Assembly: GCF_041154485.1 (NCBI RefSeq)
Contig: NZ_AP028669.1
Location: forward strand, 3,038,001-3,102,000
Direction of reading: 5' to 3'
DNA length: 64,000 bases
DNA from: Variovorax sp. V93
GTDB taxonomy: Bacteria > Pseudomonadota > Gammaproteobacteria > Burkholderiales > Burkholderiaceae_C
This document shows, piece after piece, positions 10,805 through 19,680 of the stretch; within the stretch, counting starts at the first letter, position 1; the number at the start of each line of letters is the position of its first letter. The notes under the pieces were generated by a model. That model was given only the letters and a program-made list of their open reading frames with translations, searched no databases and was not told where the DNA came from. The position numbers were made by a program, and so were the translations under genes.

Positions 10805-12727
10805 TCAGGTCCTCTGCCCCATTTCGACCAGCCGGTTGTCCGGCAGCTCGAAATAATCGGACGCGCGGCCCGCGTTGCGCTGCAGCCAGCCGAAGAGCGC
10901 GCGCCGCACCGGGTTCATGCCGGGCAGGTTCTCCTCCCCCACCGAGGCGCGCGAGACGAAGTAGGAAGTGGTCATCGAATCGATGGCCAGCGTCTTCTGG
11001 TAGGCGAGGATGCGGATGAATTCGGGCACGTCGGGCCGCTCCATGAAGCCGTGGCGCGCCGTGACCACCCAGATGCCATCCATCAGCTGCTCGGCCTCGA
11101 TGCGCTGGCGCGCGTCCACGCGGGGCGTGTCGCAGGCCAGCACCCGCAGCACGATCACCTGCTCGTGCAGCACCTGGTTGTGCTTGAGGTTGTGAAGCAG
11201 CGCATGGGGCACGGCGGTGGCATCGGCGTTCAGGAACACGGCCGTGCCGCGCACGCGGTGCGGCATGTTGAGCGCCAGCGATTCGACGAAGGACTTCAGC
11301 GGCATGCTTTCGGCCGCGGCCGCCTCCAGGCCCAGCCGGCGGCCCTTGGCCCAGGTGGTGAACAGCAGCATCACGCCCGCGGCCACGGCCAGCGTAAGCC
11401 AGCCGCCTTCGGCGACCTTGAGGCTGTTGGCCACCACGAAGGTCAGGTCCACCGCAGCGAAAGCTGCCACCCCGAGCACCACCGCCACCCTGTTCCAGCG
11501 CCACAGCCCCCAGGCCACGACGCCCGCCAGCAGCGTGGTGGCCACCATCGTGATCGACACCGCGATGCCGTAGGCCGCCGACAGCGCGCCCGAACTGCGA
11601 AAGCCCAGCACCAGCAGCAGCACACCCGTCATCAGCAGCCAGTTGACCACCGGCACGTAGACCTGGCCGATGGCCGAGCCCGAGGTCTGCACCACGCGCA
11701 TGCGCGGCAGGTAGCCCATGCGCATGGCGTGGACGGTAAGGGAAAAGGCACCGGAGATCACGGCCTGCGACGCGATGACGGTCGCCATCGCGGCCAGCGC
11801 CACCATCGGCACGACGCCCCACGAAGGAAAGAGCCGGAAGAAGGGGTTGTCGACGGCCGCAGGCTCCGCCAGCACCAGCGCGCCCTGCCCGAAGTAGTTC
11901 AGCACCAGCCCGGGCAGCGCGATGAAGAGCCAGGCAAGCCGGATCGAGCGCGCGCCGAAGTGCCCCATGTCGGCATACAGCGCCTCGCCGCCGGTAAAGG
12001 CAAGAAACACCGCGCCCAGCACCGCCAGCGACTGCAGCCGGTGCTCGACCAGGAAGCCGATGGCCCGGCGCGGATCGAGCGCCGCCAGCACCTGCGGATG
12101 CTGCAGCACCTGCCAGCCGCCCGCGACGGCCAGCACCAGGAACCACAGCAGCATGACCGGCCCGAACACCTTGCCCACGGCACCGGTGCCCTTGCGCTGC
12201 ACCGCGAAGAGCCCGAGCAGGATCAGGATGGTGATCGGGATCACCACCCGCTGCAGCACCGGCGCCTGCACCTCCAGCCCCTCGACGGCCGACAGCACCG
12301 AGATGGCCGGCGTGATGAGGCTGTCGCCATAGAACATGGCCGCGCCGACCAGGCCGAGCACCCCGATGGCGTTCCACACCCAGGGCCGCGTCTGCGGGCC
12401 CCCAGCCGCATTGCGCGCAAGCGCCTGCAGCGCAAGAATGCCGCCCTCGCCGTCGTGGTCGGCGCGCAGCACGAACACCACGTACTTGAGCGTGACCACG
12501 AACATCAGGCCCCAGAAGATCAGCGAGAGCAGCCCCAGCACCGCATCGGGCGTGAACGCCACGCCGTGCTCGGGGTTCAGCGTTTCCTTGAAGGCGTAGA
12601 GCGGCGATGTGCCGATGTCGCCGAACACCACCCCCAGCGCGGCAATCATCAGGCCCGGTCCGGCCGCATGGGGCGCCTCGCCTGTCGTTGGAATCGGGGC
12701 GGCGGGAGCCTTCGTCGGTGGATTCAT
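10805..12727 (-). CDS. kup: Low-affinity potassium transporter Kup
   Basis: Kup is a proton-coupled K+ uptake protein of the KUP/HAK/KT family in the inner membrane. The 640-residue product has the family signature GVVFGDIGTSPLYA (residues about 32-45), twelve predicted membrane segments and a hydrophilic C-terminal domain. The frame is open another 31 codons upstream, but the ATG at 12727 (MNPPTKAPA) gives the usual short Pro/Ala-rich leader. The gene diverges from hpnC across 73 bases. Its product length is within the 620-650 range normal for the family. Confidence 0.95.
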   Translation of the reverse strand: MNPPTKAPAAPIPTTGEAPHAAGPGLMIAALGVVFGDIGTSPLYAFKETLNPEHGVAFTPDAVLGLLSLIFWGLMFVVTLKYVVFVLRADHDGEGGILALQALARNAAGGPQTRPWVWNAIGVLGLVGAAMFYGDSLITPAISVLSAVEGLEVQAPVLQRVVIPITILILLGLFAVQRKGTGAVGKVFGPVMLLWFLVLAVAGGWQVLQHPQVLAALDPRRAIGFLVEHRLQSLAVLGAVFLAFTGGEALYADMGHFGARSIRLAWLFIALPGLVLNYFGQGALVLAEPAAVDNPFFRLFPSWGVVPMVALAAMATVIASQAVISGAFSLTVHAMRMGYLPRMRVVQTSGSAIGQVYVPVVNWLLMTGVLLLVLGFRSSGALSAAYGIAVSITMVATTLLAGVVAWGLWRWNRVAVVLGVAAFAAVDLTFVVANSLKVAEGGWLTLAVAAGVMLLFTTWAKGRRLGLEAAAAESMPLKSFVESLALNMPHRVRGTAVFLNADATAVPHALLHNLKHNQVLHEQVIVLRVLACDTPRVDARQRIEAEQLMDGIWVVTARHGFMERPDVPEFIRILAYQKTLAIDSMTTSYFVSRASVGEENLPGMNPVRRALFGWLQRNAGRASDYFELPDNRLVEMGQRT

Positions 12728-12800
12728 GAAGAAATGGGGAAATGGGGTGGAGGCAACGCCGCGAGCATAGTCCGCGCCGCGTGTCGCGGACAATCGCGGC

Positions 12801-13712
12801 GTGCCTGCACCACCCAACATTGCCGCGCCGCCGGCGCATTACGAGAACTTCCCCGTGGCCTCCTGGCTGTGCCCGCCGCATCTGCGCGCGCCGATTGCCG
12901 CGATCTACCATTTCGCTCGAACCGCGGACGACATCGCGGACGAGGGCGATGCCTCGCCCGGCGAGCGGCTGGCGGATCTTCGCGCCTACCGCGAAGAACT
13001 GGCGGCGGCTGCGCGCGGCCAGGCGACGCCCTCCTCGCGCTGGCCGCAGGTGTTCGGCCCACTCGCCCACAGCATCGCGCAGTTCAAGCTCCCCGAAGAA
13101 CTGCTCGCCGACCTGCTGAGCGCCTTCATGCAGGACATCGAGAAGACCCGCGACGGCGCAAGCTATGCCGACCGCGCCGAACTGCTCGACTACTGCCGCC
13201 GCTCTGCCAACCCGGTCGGCCGCCTGCTGCTGCATCTGTACGGCGTGAACGACCCGCAGGCGCTGGCGCAAAGCGACGCCATCTGCAGCGCGCTGCAACT
13301 CATCAATTTCTGGCAGGACCCGAGCGTGGACCTGCCGCGCGGCCGCTTCTATCCGCCGCTCGCCGACTGCGCCCGGCGCGGCCTGGCGCGCGAGAGCTTC
13401 AAGGTCTTCATGCCGCTGGCCGAGGCGCCGCCCCCGCAGGAAGCCATCAACCTGATTGCCGTCGAAAGCGCCTGGGCGCGGGAGCTGATGATGCAGGGCG
13501 CACCGCTGGTCCATCGCCTGCCGGGCCGCGCCGGCTGGGAGCTGCGCTTCGTCGTGCAGGGCGGCCTGCGCATTCTCGACAAGATCGAGGACCTGGGCTT
13601 CGACACCTTTTCGCAGCGCCCGAAAATCGGCAAGGCCGATGCGCCGCTGCTGGCCTGGCGGGCACTGCGGATGCGGAGACAATTGCGGCCCATGAAAGCG
13701 CCCCTCCGATGA
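12801..13712 (+). CDS. hpnC: Squalene synthesis protein HpnC (hydroxysqualene synthase)
   Basis: HpnC converts presqualene diphosphate to hydroxysqualene in the bacterial three-enzyme route to squalene. The 303-residue product is a trans-isoprenyl diphosphate synthase-fold protein. It has the first aspartate-rich motif FARTADDIADE (residues about 39-49) and the second region LQLINFWQDPSVDLPRGRFYPP (about 163-184). The start is GTG at 12801. It overlaps hpnD by four bases, and the genes are in hpnC-hpnD-hpnE order. Confidence 0.93.
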   Translation: MPAPPNIAAPPAHYENFPVASWLCPPHLRAPIAAIYHFARTADDIADEGDASPGERLADLRAYREELAAAARGQATPSSRWPQVFGPLAHSIAQFKLPEELLADLLSAFMQDIEKTRDGASYADRAELLDYCRRSANPVGRLLLHLYGVNDPQALAQSDAICSALQLINFWQDPSVDLPRGRFYPPLADCARRGLARESFKVFMPLAEAPPPQEAINLIAVESAWARELMMQGAPLVHRLPGRAGWELRFVVQGGLRILDKIEDLGFDTFSQRPKIGKADAPLLAWRALRMRRQLRPMKAPLR

Positions 13713-14548
13713 CTCCCGAGCAATACGTACAAGACAAGGCCGCCGCCTCGGGCAGCAGTTTCTATTACGCGTTTCTGTTCCTTCCCAAGCCGCGGCGCGC
13801 CGCGATCACGGCCTTCTATGCCTTCTGCCGCGAGATCGACGACGTGGTCGACGAGGTCAGCGACCCCGGCGTGGCCGCGACCAAGCTGGCCTGGTGGCGC
13901 ACCGAGGTGGCGCAATCCTTTGCGGGCCCGCCGCGCCATCCCGTGATGCAGGCGCTGGTGCCGCATGCCGCCGCCTACGGCATCGAGCCCGCCCAGCTCA
14001 ACGAGGTCATCGACGGCTGCCAGATGGACCTCGAGCAGACCCGCTACCTCGACTTTCCCGGCCTCGCGCGCTACTGCCACCTGGTGGCCGGCGTGGTGGG
14101 CGAAGTCGCGGCGCGCATCTTCGGCCAGACCGATCCGCAGACCACCGCCTATGCGCACAAGCTCGGCCTGGCGCTGCAGCTCACCAACATCATCCGCGAC
14201 GTGGGCGAGGACGCCCTGCGCGGCCGCATCTACCTGCCCGTGAACGAGCTGCAGAAATTCGACGTCAAGGCGCACGAGATTCTCAACCGCGTGCATTCGG
14301 AGCGCTTCGTGGCGCTCATGAAGTTCCAGGCCGAGCGCGCGCATGCGGCGTACGACGAAGCCCTCGCCCTGCTGCCCGCCGCGGACCGCCGCACACAGAA
14401 GCCCGGCCTCATGATGGCCAGCATCTACCGCACGCTGCTGCGCGAGATCGAGCGCGACGACTTCCAGGTGCTGAACCAGCGCGTGAGCCTGACGCCGGTG
14501 CGCAAGTTCTGGCTCGCATGGAAGGTCCAAGCGTTGGGGCGCATTTGA
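13709..14548 (+). CDS. hpnD: Presqualene diphosphate synthase HpnD
   Basis: HpnD condenses two farnesyl diphosphates to presqualene diphosphate, the first step of the HpnCDE squalene pathway. The 279-residue product carries both aspartate-rich motifs of the squalene/phytoene synthase family: FCREIDDVVDE near residue 40 and NIIRDVGEDALRGRIYLP near residue 160. The ATG at 13709 overlaps the hpnC stop codon (ATGA), giving translational coupling. Length is normal for the family. Confidence 0.94.
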   Translation: MTPEQYVQDKAAASGSSFYYAFLFLPKPRRAAITAFYAFCREIDDVVDEVSDPGVAATKLAWWRTEVAQSFAGPPRHPVMQALVPHAAAYGIEPAQLNEVIDGCQMDLEQTRYLDFPGLARYCHLVAGVVGEVAARIFGQTDPQTTAYAHKLGLALQLTNIIRDVGEDALRGRIYLPVNELQKFDVKAHEILNRVHSERFVALMKFQAERAHAAYDEALALLPAADRRTQKPGLMMASIYRTLLREIERDDFQVLNQRVSLTPVRKFWLAWKVQALGRI

Positions 14549-15804
14549 GAACAGCCATCGTCGGCGCCGGCTGGGCCGGCCTCGCCTGCGCCGTCGAAGC
14601 CACGCGCCTCGGCCATGCCGTGACGCTTCATGAAGCGGCGCACATGGCGGGCGGCCGCGCGCGGCGCGTCGACCACATGCACGGGCTGGTGCTCGACAAC
14701 GGGCAGCACATCCTGATCGGCGCCTACGCCGCGACGCTGAAGCTGATGCGCGAAGTGGGCATCGATGCCGACCGGGCGCTGCTGCGGCTGCCGCTCTCGC
14801 TGCGCTTTGCCGATGGCGGCGGCCTGAAGCTGCCGCGGCTGCCCGCGCCGCTCGACCTGCTGGCGGGCATCTTCACGGCGCGCGGCTGGTCATGGCGGGA
14901 CAAGTCCGCGCTGCTGCGCACCGCCGTGCAATGGCGCCTCGCCGGATTCCGCTGCGCCGCCGGCACCACCGTGGCCGCGCTCTGCACCGGCCTCACGCCG
15001 CGCGTGATGGAAGAGCTGATCGAGCCGCTGTGCGTGTCCGCGCTCAACACGCCGATCGATCAGTCGAGCGGCGAGGTGTTCCTGCGGGTGCTGCACGACG
15101 CCCTCTTCAGCGGCAGCGGCGGCGCCGACCTGCTGCTGCCGCGCGTCGACCTGGGCGCGCTCTTTCCCGACGCGGCCCTGGCGTGGCTCGCGCAACACGG
15201 CACGACGCTGCGCATCGGCACGCGCGTGCATGCCATCTCGCCCGAAGGCGCGGCATGGCGGGTTGACGGCGAATGCTTCGACCACGTCGTTCTGGCGTGC
15301 GCGCCCTGGGACGCGGCGCGGCTCGTGCGCGCGTCCGGCGCGGCGGCGCAGCGCTGGTGCGAAACCACCGAGGCCTTGCGCTTCGAGGCCATTGCCACCA
15401 TCTACGTGCGCGGCGCCTCGCCGCTTGCGCAGCCGATGCTGGCGCTGCGCAGCCATCCCGCCACTGCACCGGCGCAATTCGTGTTCGATCGCGGCCAGCT
15501 CGGCGGGCCGGAAGGCGTGCTGGCCCTGGTGGTGAGCGCGAACGAGACGCCGCGCGAAACGCTGGAGCAGCAGGCGCTTGCGCAAGCCGCCACGCAGCTC
15601 GGCCAGACGGCGCTGCACATCGTGCAGACCGTGGTCGAAAAACGCGCCACCTTCGCCTGCGTGCCCGCGCTCGCACGGCCGCCGATGCGCATCGCGCCCG
15701 GCCTGCAAGCCTGCGGCGACTACACCGAAGGCCCCTACCCTGCGACACTCGAGGGCGCGGTCCTGAGCGGACTGGCCGCCGCCAAGGCATCGACAACACC
15801 ATGA
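14518..15804 (+). CDS. hpnE: Hydroxysqualene dehydroxylase HpnE
   Basis: HpnE is an FAD-dependent amine-oxidase-fold enzyme that reduces hydroxysqualene to squalene. The N-terminal dinucleotide-binding motif AIVGAGWAGLACAVEATRLG is followed by the conserved GGRARR region and VLDNGQHILIGAY. The C-terminal ACGDYTEGPYPATLEGAVLSG is the FAD-binding tail. From the ATG at 14518 it has 428 residues and overlaps hpnD by 31 bases. A TTG at 14545, overlapping the hpnD stop codon, is a credible alternative start that removes nine residues. The gene order supports pathway coupling. Confidence 0.92.
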   Translation: MEGPSVGAHLRTAIVGAGWAGLACAVEATRLGHAVTLHEAAHMAGGRARRVDHMHGLVLDNGQHILIGAYAATLKLMREVGIDADRALLRLPLSLRFADGGGLKLPRLPAPLDLLAGIFTARGWSWRDKSALLRTAVQWRLAGFRCAAGTTVAALCTGLTPRVMEELIEPLCVSALNTPIDQSSGEVFLRVLHDALFSGSGGADLLLPRVDLGALFPDAALAWLAQHGTTLRIGTRVHAISPEGAAWRVDGECFDHVVLACAPWDAARLVRASGAAAQRWCETTEALRFEAIATIYVRGASPLAQPMLALRSHPATAPAQFVFDRGQLGGPEGVLALVVSANETPRETLEQQALAQAATQLGQTALHIVQTVVEKRATFACVPALARPPMRIAPGLQACGDYTEGPYPATLEGAVLSGLAAAKASTTP

Positions 15805-16103
15805 CCGAACTGCGCTACCTGGATTTCGACTACAGCGAAGACACCGAGGGCCACGGCACCTTCGATGCCATGGCCTCGACCGTGCCTGCAAGAACACACG
15901 AAGTGCTTGCCGAAATCGCCCAGGTGCTGGCCTGGGCCGATGCCACCTTTCCCGACGCGCGCGGCGCGCTCGACGACGGGGCAGCCTGGGACTTCGACCT
16001 GCAGCAGGCCCGCGAAGCGCCGGAGCTGGACACGGTGACCTTCTCGCTCAGCGGCACGCAAGATTTCTGCGCGGCGCTGCGCGCGCACTTCGGCCTGGAC
16101 TGA
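15801..16103 (+). CDS. Hypothetical protein coupled to hpnE
   Basis: The product is an acidic 100-residue protein beginning MTELRYLDFDYSEDTEG. It has no signal peptide, no membrane segment and no cysteine cluster. I do not recognise the family. Its ATG overlaps the hpnE stop codon by four bases, the same spacing used within hpnCD, so it is very likely translated as the fourth gene of the squalene operon. The composition (many Asp/Glu, a FDLQQAREAPELDTVTFSL stretch) suggests a small soluble cytoplasmic protein. A role in isoprenoid metabolism is only a positional guess. Confidence 0.75.
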   Translation: MTELRYLDFDYSEDTEGHGTFDAMASTVPARTHEVLAEIAQVLAWADATFPDARGALDDGAAWDFDLQQAREAPELDTVTFSLSGTQDFCAALRAHFGLD

Positions 16104-16132
16104 CGGCCGCTCTGTTCATGACGGAAAGAACC

Positions 16133-16438
16133 ATGGTCACCTGCTACCTGCGCTACATCGTCGATCCCTACAAGCTCAAGGAATTCGAGCACTACGGCAA
16201 GCTGTGGATTCCGCTGGTCCGGAAGTTTGGCGGCCAGCACCACGGCTATTTCCTGCCGTCGGAAGGCGCGAACAACGTGGCGCTCGCGATGTTCAGCTTT
16301 CCGAGCCTGGCCGCCTACGAGCAGTACCGCTGCGATTCGATGCAGGACCCCGAATGCCAGGCCGCCTTCAGGTACGCCGAGGACACCCGCTGCATCCTGA
16401 GCTACGAGCGCAGCTTCTTCAGGCCGATTTTCTCGTAG
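16133..16438 (+). CDS. NIPSNAP family protein
   Basis: The 101-residue product [15 protein letters not shown]... matches the NIPSNAP fold, a ferredoxin-like dimeric alpha/beta-barrel group. It shows the typical ELR/YLRYIVD strand, the [18 protein letters not shown] helix-turn and the later [13 protein letters not shown] segment. An in-frame ATG lies at 16118, but the ATG at 16133 has GGAAAG just upstream, so I prefer the latter. The biochemical function of bacterial members is unknown. It follows the hpn genes after about 30 bases and converges on the HAD hydrolase gene with one base between stop codons. Confidence 0.85.
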   Translation: MVTCYLRYIVDPYKLKEFEHYGKLWIPLVRKFGGQHHGYFLPSEGANNVALAMFSFPSLAAYEQYRCDSMQDPECQAAFRYAEDTRCILSYERSFFRPIFS

Positions 16439-16439
16439 C

Positions 16440-17171
16440 TCAGGCGCCGAGCGCCACGCACAGCGCGTGCAGGTTCGGCACGATCAGCTGCGGCCGCGCG
16501 CCATGCACCCACGGGCGCTCGTCGCGCACCAGCCAGGCGGCCTGCATGCCGGCGTTGAGCGCACCGACCACGTCGAGCTCCGCGTCGTCGCCCACGTGCA
16601 GCACGTCCTTGGGCAGCAGGCCGACCGATGCGGCCGCAGCACGGAAGATCGGCGCATGCGGCTTGCCGCTGCCGAAGGCGCGCGCGCTGAATGCGGTGCG
16701 GAACCAGCGGCCGACCCCGGTCTGGTGGATATCCGCATTGCCGTTGGAAACCGCCACCAGCGGATAGCGCTCGCTGAGCCACTTGAGGGCCGGCAGCGCG
16801 TCTTCGTAGAGCGTCACGCGCTGGCGTTCGGCAAAGAAGGCGTCGAAGGCCGGATCGGCCAGCGCCGGGTCTTCGCCCGCGTGCTTCAGTGCCGCGCGGA
16901 TCGACTCGCGGCGCAGCGCGCTCAGGTCGTGCGCGAGGTCGGAGCGCTCCTTGGCGGTGGCTTCGCGCAGTTCGCGCAGAACGCCCGGCGTGAGCAGCAG
17001 CGAGGCGGTCTTGGGTGCCTCGCGCAGCAGCCACTGCTGCAGCACGGTCTCGGCGCGCTCGATGGTCGGCCAGATCGGCCAGAGGGTGTCGTCCAGGTCG
17101 AGCGAGATCGCCGAGATGCGCTTGATATCGAGGGGCGCGGCGCCTGCCGGCGCCGTGGAAGCGGAGGTCAT
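16440..17171 (-). CDS. HAD-family hydrolase (subfamily IA)
   Basis: The 243-residue product is a haloacid-dehalogenase-fold phosphatase. Motif I is [10 protein letters not shown] near residue 25. Motif II is the [10 protein letters not shown] segment. Motif III contains the lysine in [10 protein letters not shown]. Motif IV is [20 protein letters not shown]. The cap is alpha-helical. The sequence does not define a substrate. The start codon at 17171 lacks a good ribosome-binding site and lies only 15 bases from the divergent hemH start, so promoter positions are unusual. Confidence 0.9.
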   Translation of the reverse strand: MTSASTAPAGAAPLDIKRISAISLDLDDTLWPIWPTIERAETVLQQWLLREAPKTASLLLTPGVLRELREATAKERSDLAHDLSALRRESIRAALKHAGEDPALADPAFDAFFAERQRVTLYEDALPALKWLSERYPLVAVSNGNADIHQTGVGRWFRTAFSARAFGSGKPHAPIFRAAAASVGLLPKDVLHVGDDAELDVVGALNAGMQAAWLVRDERPWVHGARPQLIVPNLHALCVALGA

Positions 17172-17186
17172 GCCCGAGAATATCGC

Positions 17187-18251
17187 ATGCCTCAAGACAA
17201 TGGGAACCATGGTTCCATCGCCCCCGAACGCGCCATCGAACGCACCGCCATCCTCTGGTGCAACCTGGGCTCGCCCGATGCCCCCACCGCGGCCGCCGTG
17301 CGGCCCTACCTGGCGGAGTTCCTGGGCGACCCGCGCGTGGTCGAGATTCCCAGGCTGCTCTGGGCGCTGATCCTTTACGGCATCATCCTGCGCGTGCGGC
17401 CCACCAAATCGGCCGCCAAGTACGCAAGCATCTGGATGGCCGAGGGTTCGCCGCTGAAGGTGTGGACCCGCAAGCAGGCCACGCTGCTCGCCGGTTGGCT
17501 CGGCGAGCGCGGCCACCGCGTGGCGGTGCACGACGCCATGCGCTACGCCAGTCCGTCGATCGCTTCGCGCCTCGATGCGCTGCAGGCCGAAGGCGCCACG
17601 CGCGTGCTGGTGCTGCAGGCCTATCCGCAGTATTCGGCCACCACCACGGCCAGCGTGATCGACGCGGTGAACGACTGGAGCCGCCGCCAGCGCCGCATAC
17701 CGGAGTTCCGCTTCGTCAACCAGTACCACGACGACCCGGCCTACATCGATGCGCTGGCACTCGGCATCGAAGCGCACTGGAAGCGCGAAGGCCGCGGCGA
17801 GCTGCTGCTGATGAGCTTCCACGGCATTCCGCTGCGCAACATCGCGCTCGGCGATCCCTACCAGGCCCAGTGCCTCGAAACCGCGCACCTGCTTGCGGCG
17901 CGGCTGGGCCTTGCGGACACCGGATACCGCGTGACCTTCCAGTCGCGTTTCGGCCGCGCCAGATGGCTCGAACCCTACACCGAGCCGACCCTGCGCGAGC
18001 TCGGCGCGAGCGGCGTGAAGCGCGTCGACGTGGCGTGCCCGGGCTTTCCGGCCGACTGCCTCGAGACGCTCGAAGAAATTGCCATGGAAGGCCGCGAAGC
18101 CTTCCTGCACGCGGGCGGCACAACCTTCAGCTACATCCCCTGCCTCAACGACAGCCCGGCGTGGATCACCGCGCTGGCGGGCATCGCCGAGCGCAACCTC
18201 GCGGGCTGGCCCACCCGGCCCGCCGCCAACGCTCAGAACTTGCCCAGGTAG
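17187..18251 (+). CDS. hemH: Ferrochelatase HemH
   Basis: HemH inserts Fe2+ into protoporphyrin IX, the last step of protoheme synthesis, at the inner face of the membrane. The 354-residue product contains the family landmarks [13 protein letters not shown] near the N-terminus, [12 protein letters not shown] with the metal-binding histidine, [19 protein letters not shown], and the C-terminal [15 protein letters not shown]. Length is normal for proteobacterial enzymes. Its last 19 bases overlap the convergent DUF1993 gene. Confidence 0.96.
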   Translation: MPQDNGNHGSIAPERAIERTAILWCNLGSPDAPTAAAVRPYLAEFLGDPRVVEIPRLLWALILYGIILRVRPTKSAAKYASIWMAEGSPLKVWTRKQATLLAGWLGERGHRVAVHDAMRYASPSIASRLDALQAEGATRVLVLQAYPQYSATTTASVIDAVNDWSRRQRRIPEFRFVNQYHDDPAYIDALALGIEAHWKREGRGELLLMSFHGIPLRNIALGDPYQAQCLETAHLLAARLGLADTGYRVTFQSRFGRARWLEPYTEPTLRELGASGVKRVDVACPGFPADCLETLEEIAMEGREAFLHAGGTTFSYIPCLNDSPAWITALAGIAERNLAGWPTRPAANAQNLPR

Positions 18252-18739
18252 TCCATCTTGCCGATGGGCATGCCCTTGTGGCGCAGCACATCGTAGGCCG
18301 TGACCACGTGGAAGTAGAAATTGGGCAGCGCGAACTGCAGCAGGTAGCGCTGCGCCGTGAAATGCGCCTCGCCTTCACGCGCCTTGATGGTCACGGGGCG
18401 CTCCTCCTGGCCGTCGACCAGCGCGCGGTCCACGGTCGCGAGGAAGTCCTGCGTCTTCGCGATGCGGGCCAGCAGATCGTCGTAGGTCTTTTCCTCGTCG
18501 GGAAAGCTCGGCGCCGTGATGCCCGCGATGCGCGCCATGCCGAGCTTCGAGGCATCGCTCGCGCGCTGGATCTGGCCGGCCAGCGTGAGCATGTCCGGCG
18601 CGAGCCTCGCGTCCACCAGCGTTGCCGGATCGATGTCGTTGGCCCGGGCGTGCGCCAGGCTCTTCTCGAGCAGGTGGGTGAGCTGGCCGAGCCCGCGGGA
18701 GAAGACCGGCACGGAGAGGTCGTACATCGAAAGCGCCAT
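18233..18739 (-). CDS. DUF1993 family protein
   Basis: The 168-residue product begins [27 protein letters not shown] and ends [26 protein letters not shown]. These are the conserved start and end of the DUF1993 (DinB-like four-helix) family. No function is established for the family. The ATG at 18739 gives the standard N-terminus. It lies 53 bases downstream of the alpha/beta-hydrolase gene in the same direction and may be the last gene of the transporter operon, although no other link is visible. Confidence 0.88.
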   Translation of the reverse strand: MALSMYDLSVPVFSRGLGQLTHLLEKSLAHARANDIDPATLVDARLAPDMLTLAGQIQRASDASKLGMARIAGITAPSFPDEEKTYDDLLARIAKTQDFLATVDRALVDGQEERPVTIKAREGEAHFTAQRYLLQFALPNFYFHVVTAYDVLRHKGMPIGKMDYLGKF

Positions 18740-18792
18740 GGCGTGGATCCTTGTGGTTGGAAATCGGCGGCGATTGTCTCGCCGACGCGCGC

Positions 18793-19680
18793 CTAGCGGC
18801 CGGCGGCCCGGATAAACCCTTCGATCAGCTGCAGTTGTTCGGGCACGTTGAGCGCGGGCGCGTGGCCGCACCCCTGGATTTCGACCACCTTCAGCAGCCC
18901 GGCGGCGCCCGGCCCCCGCTGCTGCATCTGCTGCGTCACCTCGGGCAGCACCAGGTCCGACTCGGCGCCGCGCAGGCACAGCACCGGCGTCTCGATCACG
19001 TCGTAGTGCGGCCAGATCAGGTAGTCGTTGTCGTGCGCGCTGAACTGCCGGACCATTGCCGGGTCGTAGTGCGGCGTCACGCGGCCATCGGGCAGGCGGC
19101 GCGTGGAGCTCTCGGTCAGGCGGCGCCACTGCGCATCGCTGAGCCAGCCATAGGGCTTGTAGACGGTGCGGAAGAATGCCTCCAGCTCGGCCACCGTGCC
19201 GAACGCGGGCGGCTCGCCGGCATAGGCGCGGATGCGCTCGATCGCCGCCTGCGCGAGTTGCGGCGCGTTGTCGTTGAGCGTGAGGCTCGCGATGCGCGCC
19301 TTCATGCGCGGCTCGAACAGGCCCGACGCGCAGACCGTGCCGATGGCACCGCCCATCGACGTGCCGACCCAGTGCACGCGGTCCAGGTGCAGTTCGTCGC
19401 ACAGCGCGCCGGCCAGGCGCGCATAGAACAAGAGCTGGTATTCCTCGTCGGGCAGCGGGCTCCACTGGCTCAGGCCCCGGCCGAGGGTGTCGGGGCAGAC
19501 CACGCGGAAGCCGCGCGCTGCAAAGTGCTGCGCCAGTTCGTCCATGTCGCGGCAGGTGCGCGCGAGGCCGTGCCAGGCAATGACCACCGGCGCATCGGGT
19601 GCGCCCCAGTCGAGCCAGTGGATTTCGCGGCCCGCAAGCTGCGCGTAGCGGGAAGACGGAACGAGGAGATCGTTGCTCAT
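18793..19680 (-). CDS. Alpha/beta-fold hydrolase
   Basis: The 295-residue cytoplasmic protein has an alpha/beta-hydrolase core. The oxyanion segment is VIAWHGLARTCRDMDELA. The nucleophile elbow is VGTSMGGAIG (Ser near residue 111). A late acid and GCGHAPALNVPE carry the catalytic histidine. No signal peptide is present. Its start codon overlaps the permease stop codon (ATGA), so it is translated as part of the ABC-transporter operon that also contains an extracellular PHB depolymerase. An esterase acting on imported 3-hydroxybutyrate oligomers is an attractive role, inferred only from context. Confidence 0.88.
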   Translation of the reverse strand: MSNDLLVPSSRYAQLAGREIHWLDWGAPDAPVVIAWHGLARTCRDMDELAQHFAARGFRVVCPDTLGRGLSQWSPLPDEEYQLLFYARLAGALCDELHLDRVHWVGTSMGGAIGTVCASGLFEPRMKARIASLTLNDNAPQLAQAAIERIRAYAGEPPAFGTVAELEAFFRTVYKPYGWLSDAQWRRLTESSTRRLPDGRVTPHYDPAMVRQFSAHDNDYLIWPHYDVIETPVLCLRGAESDLVLPEVTQQMQQRGPGAAGLLKVVEIQGCGHAPALNVPEQLQLIEGFIRAAGR

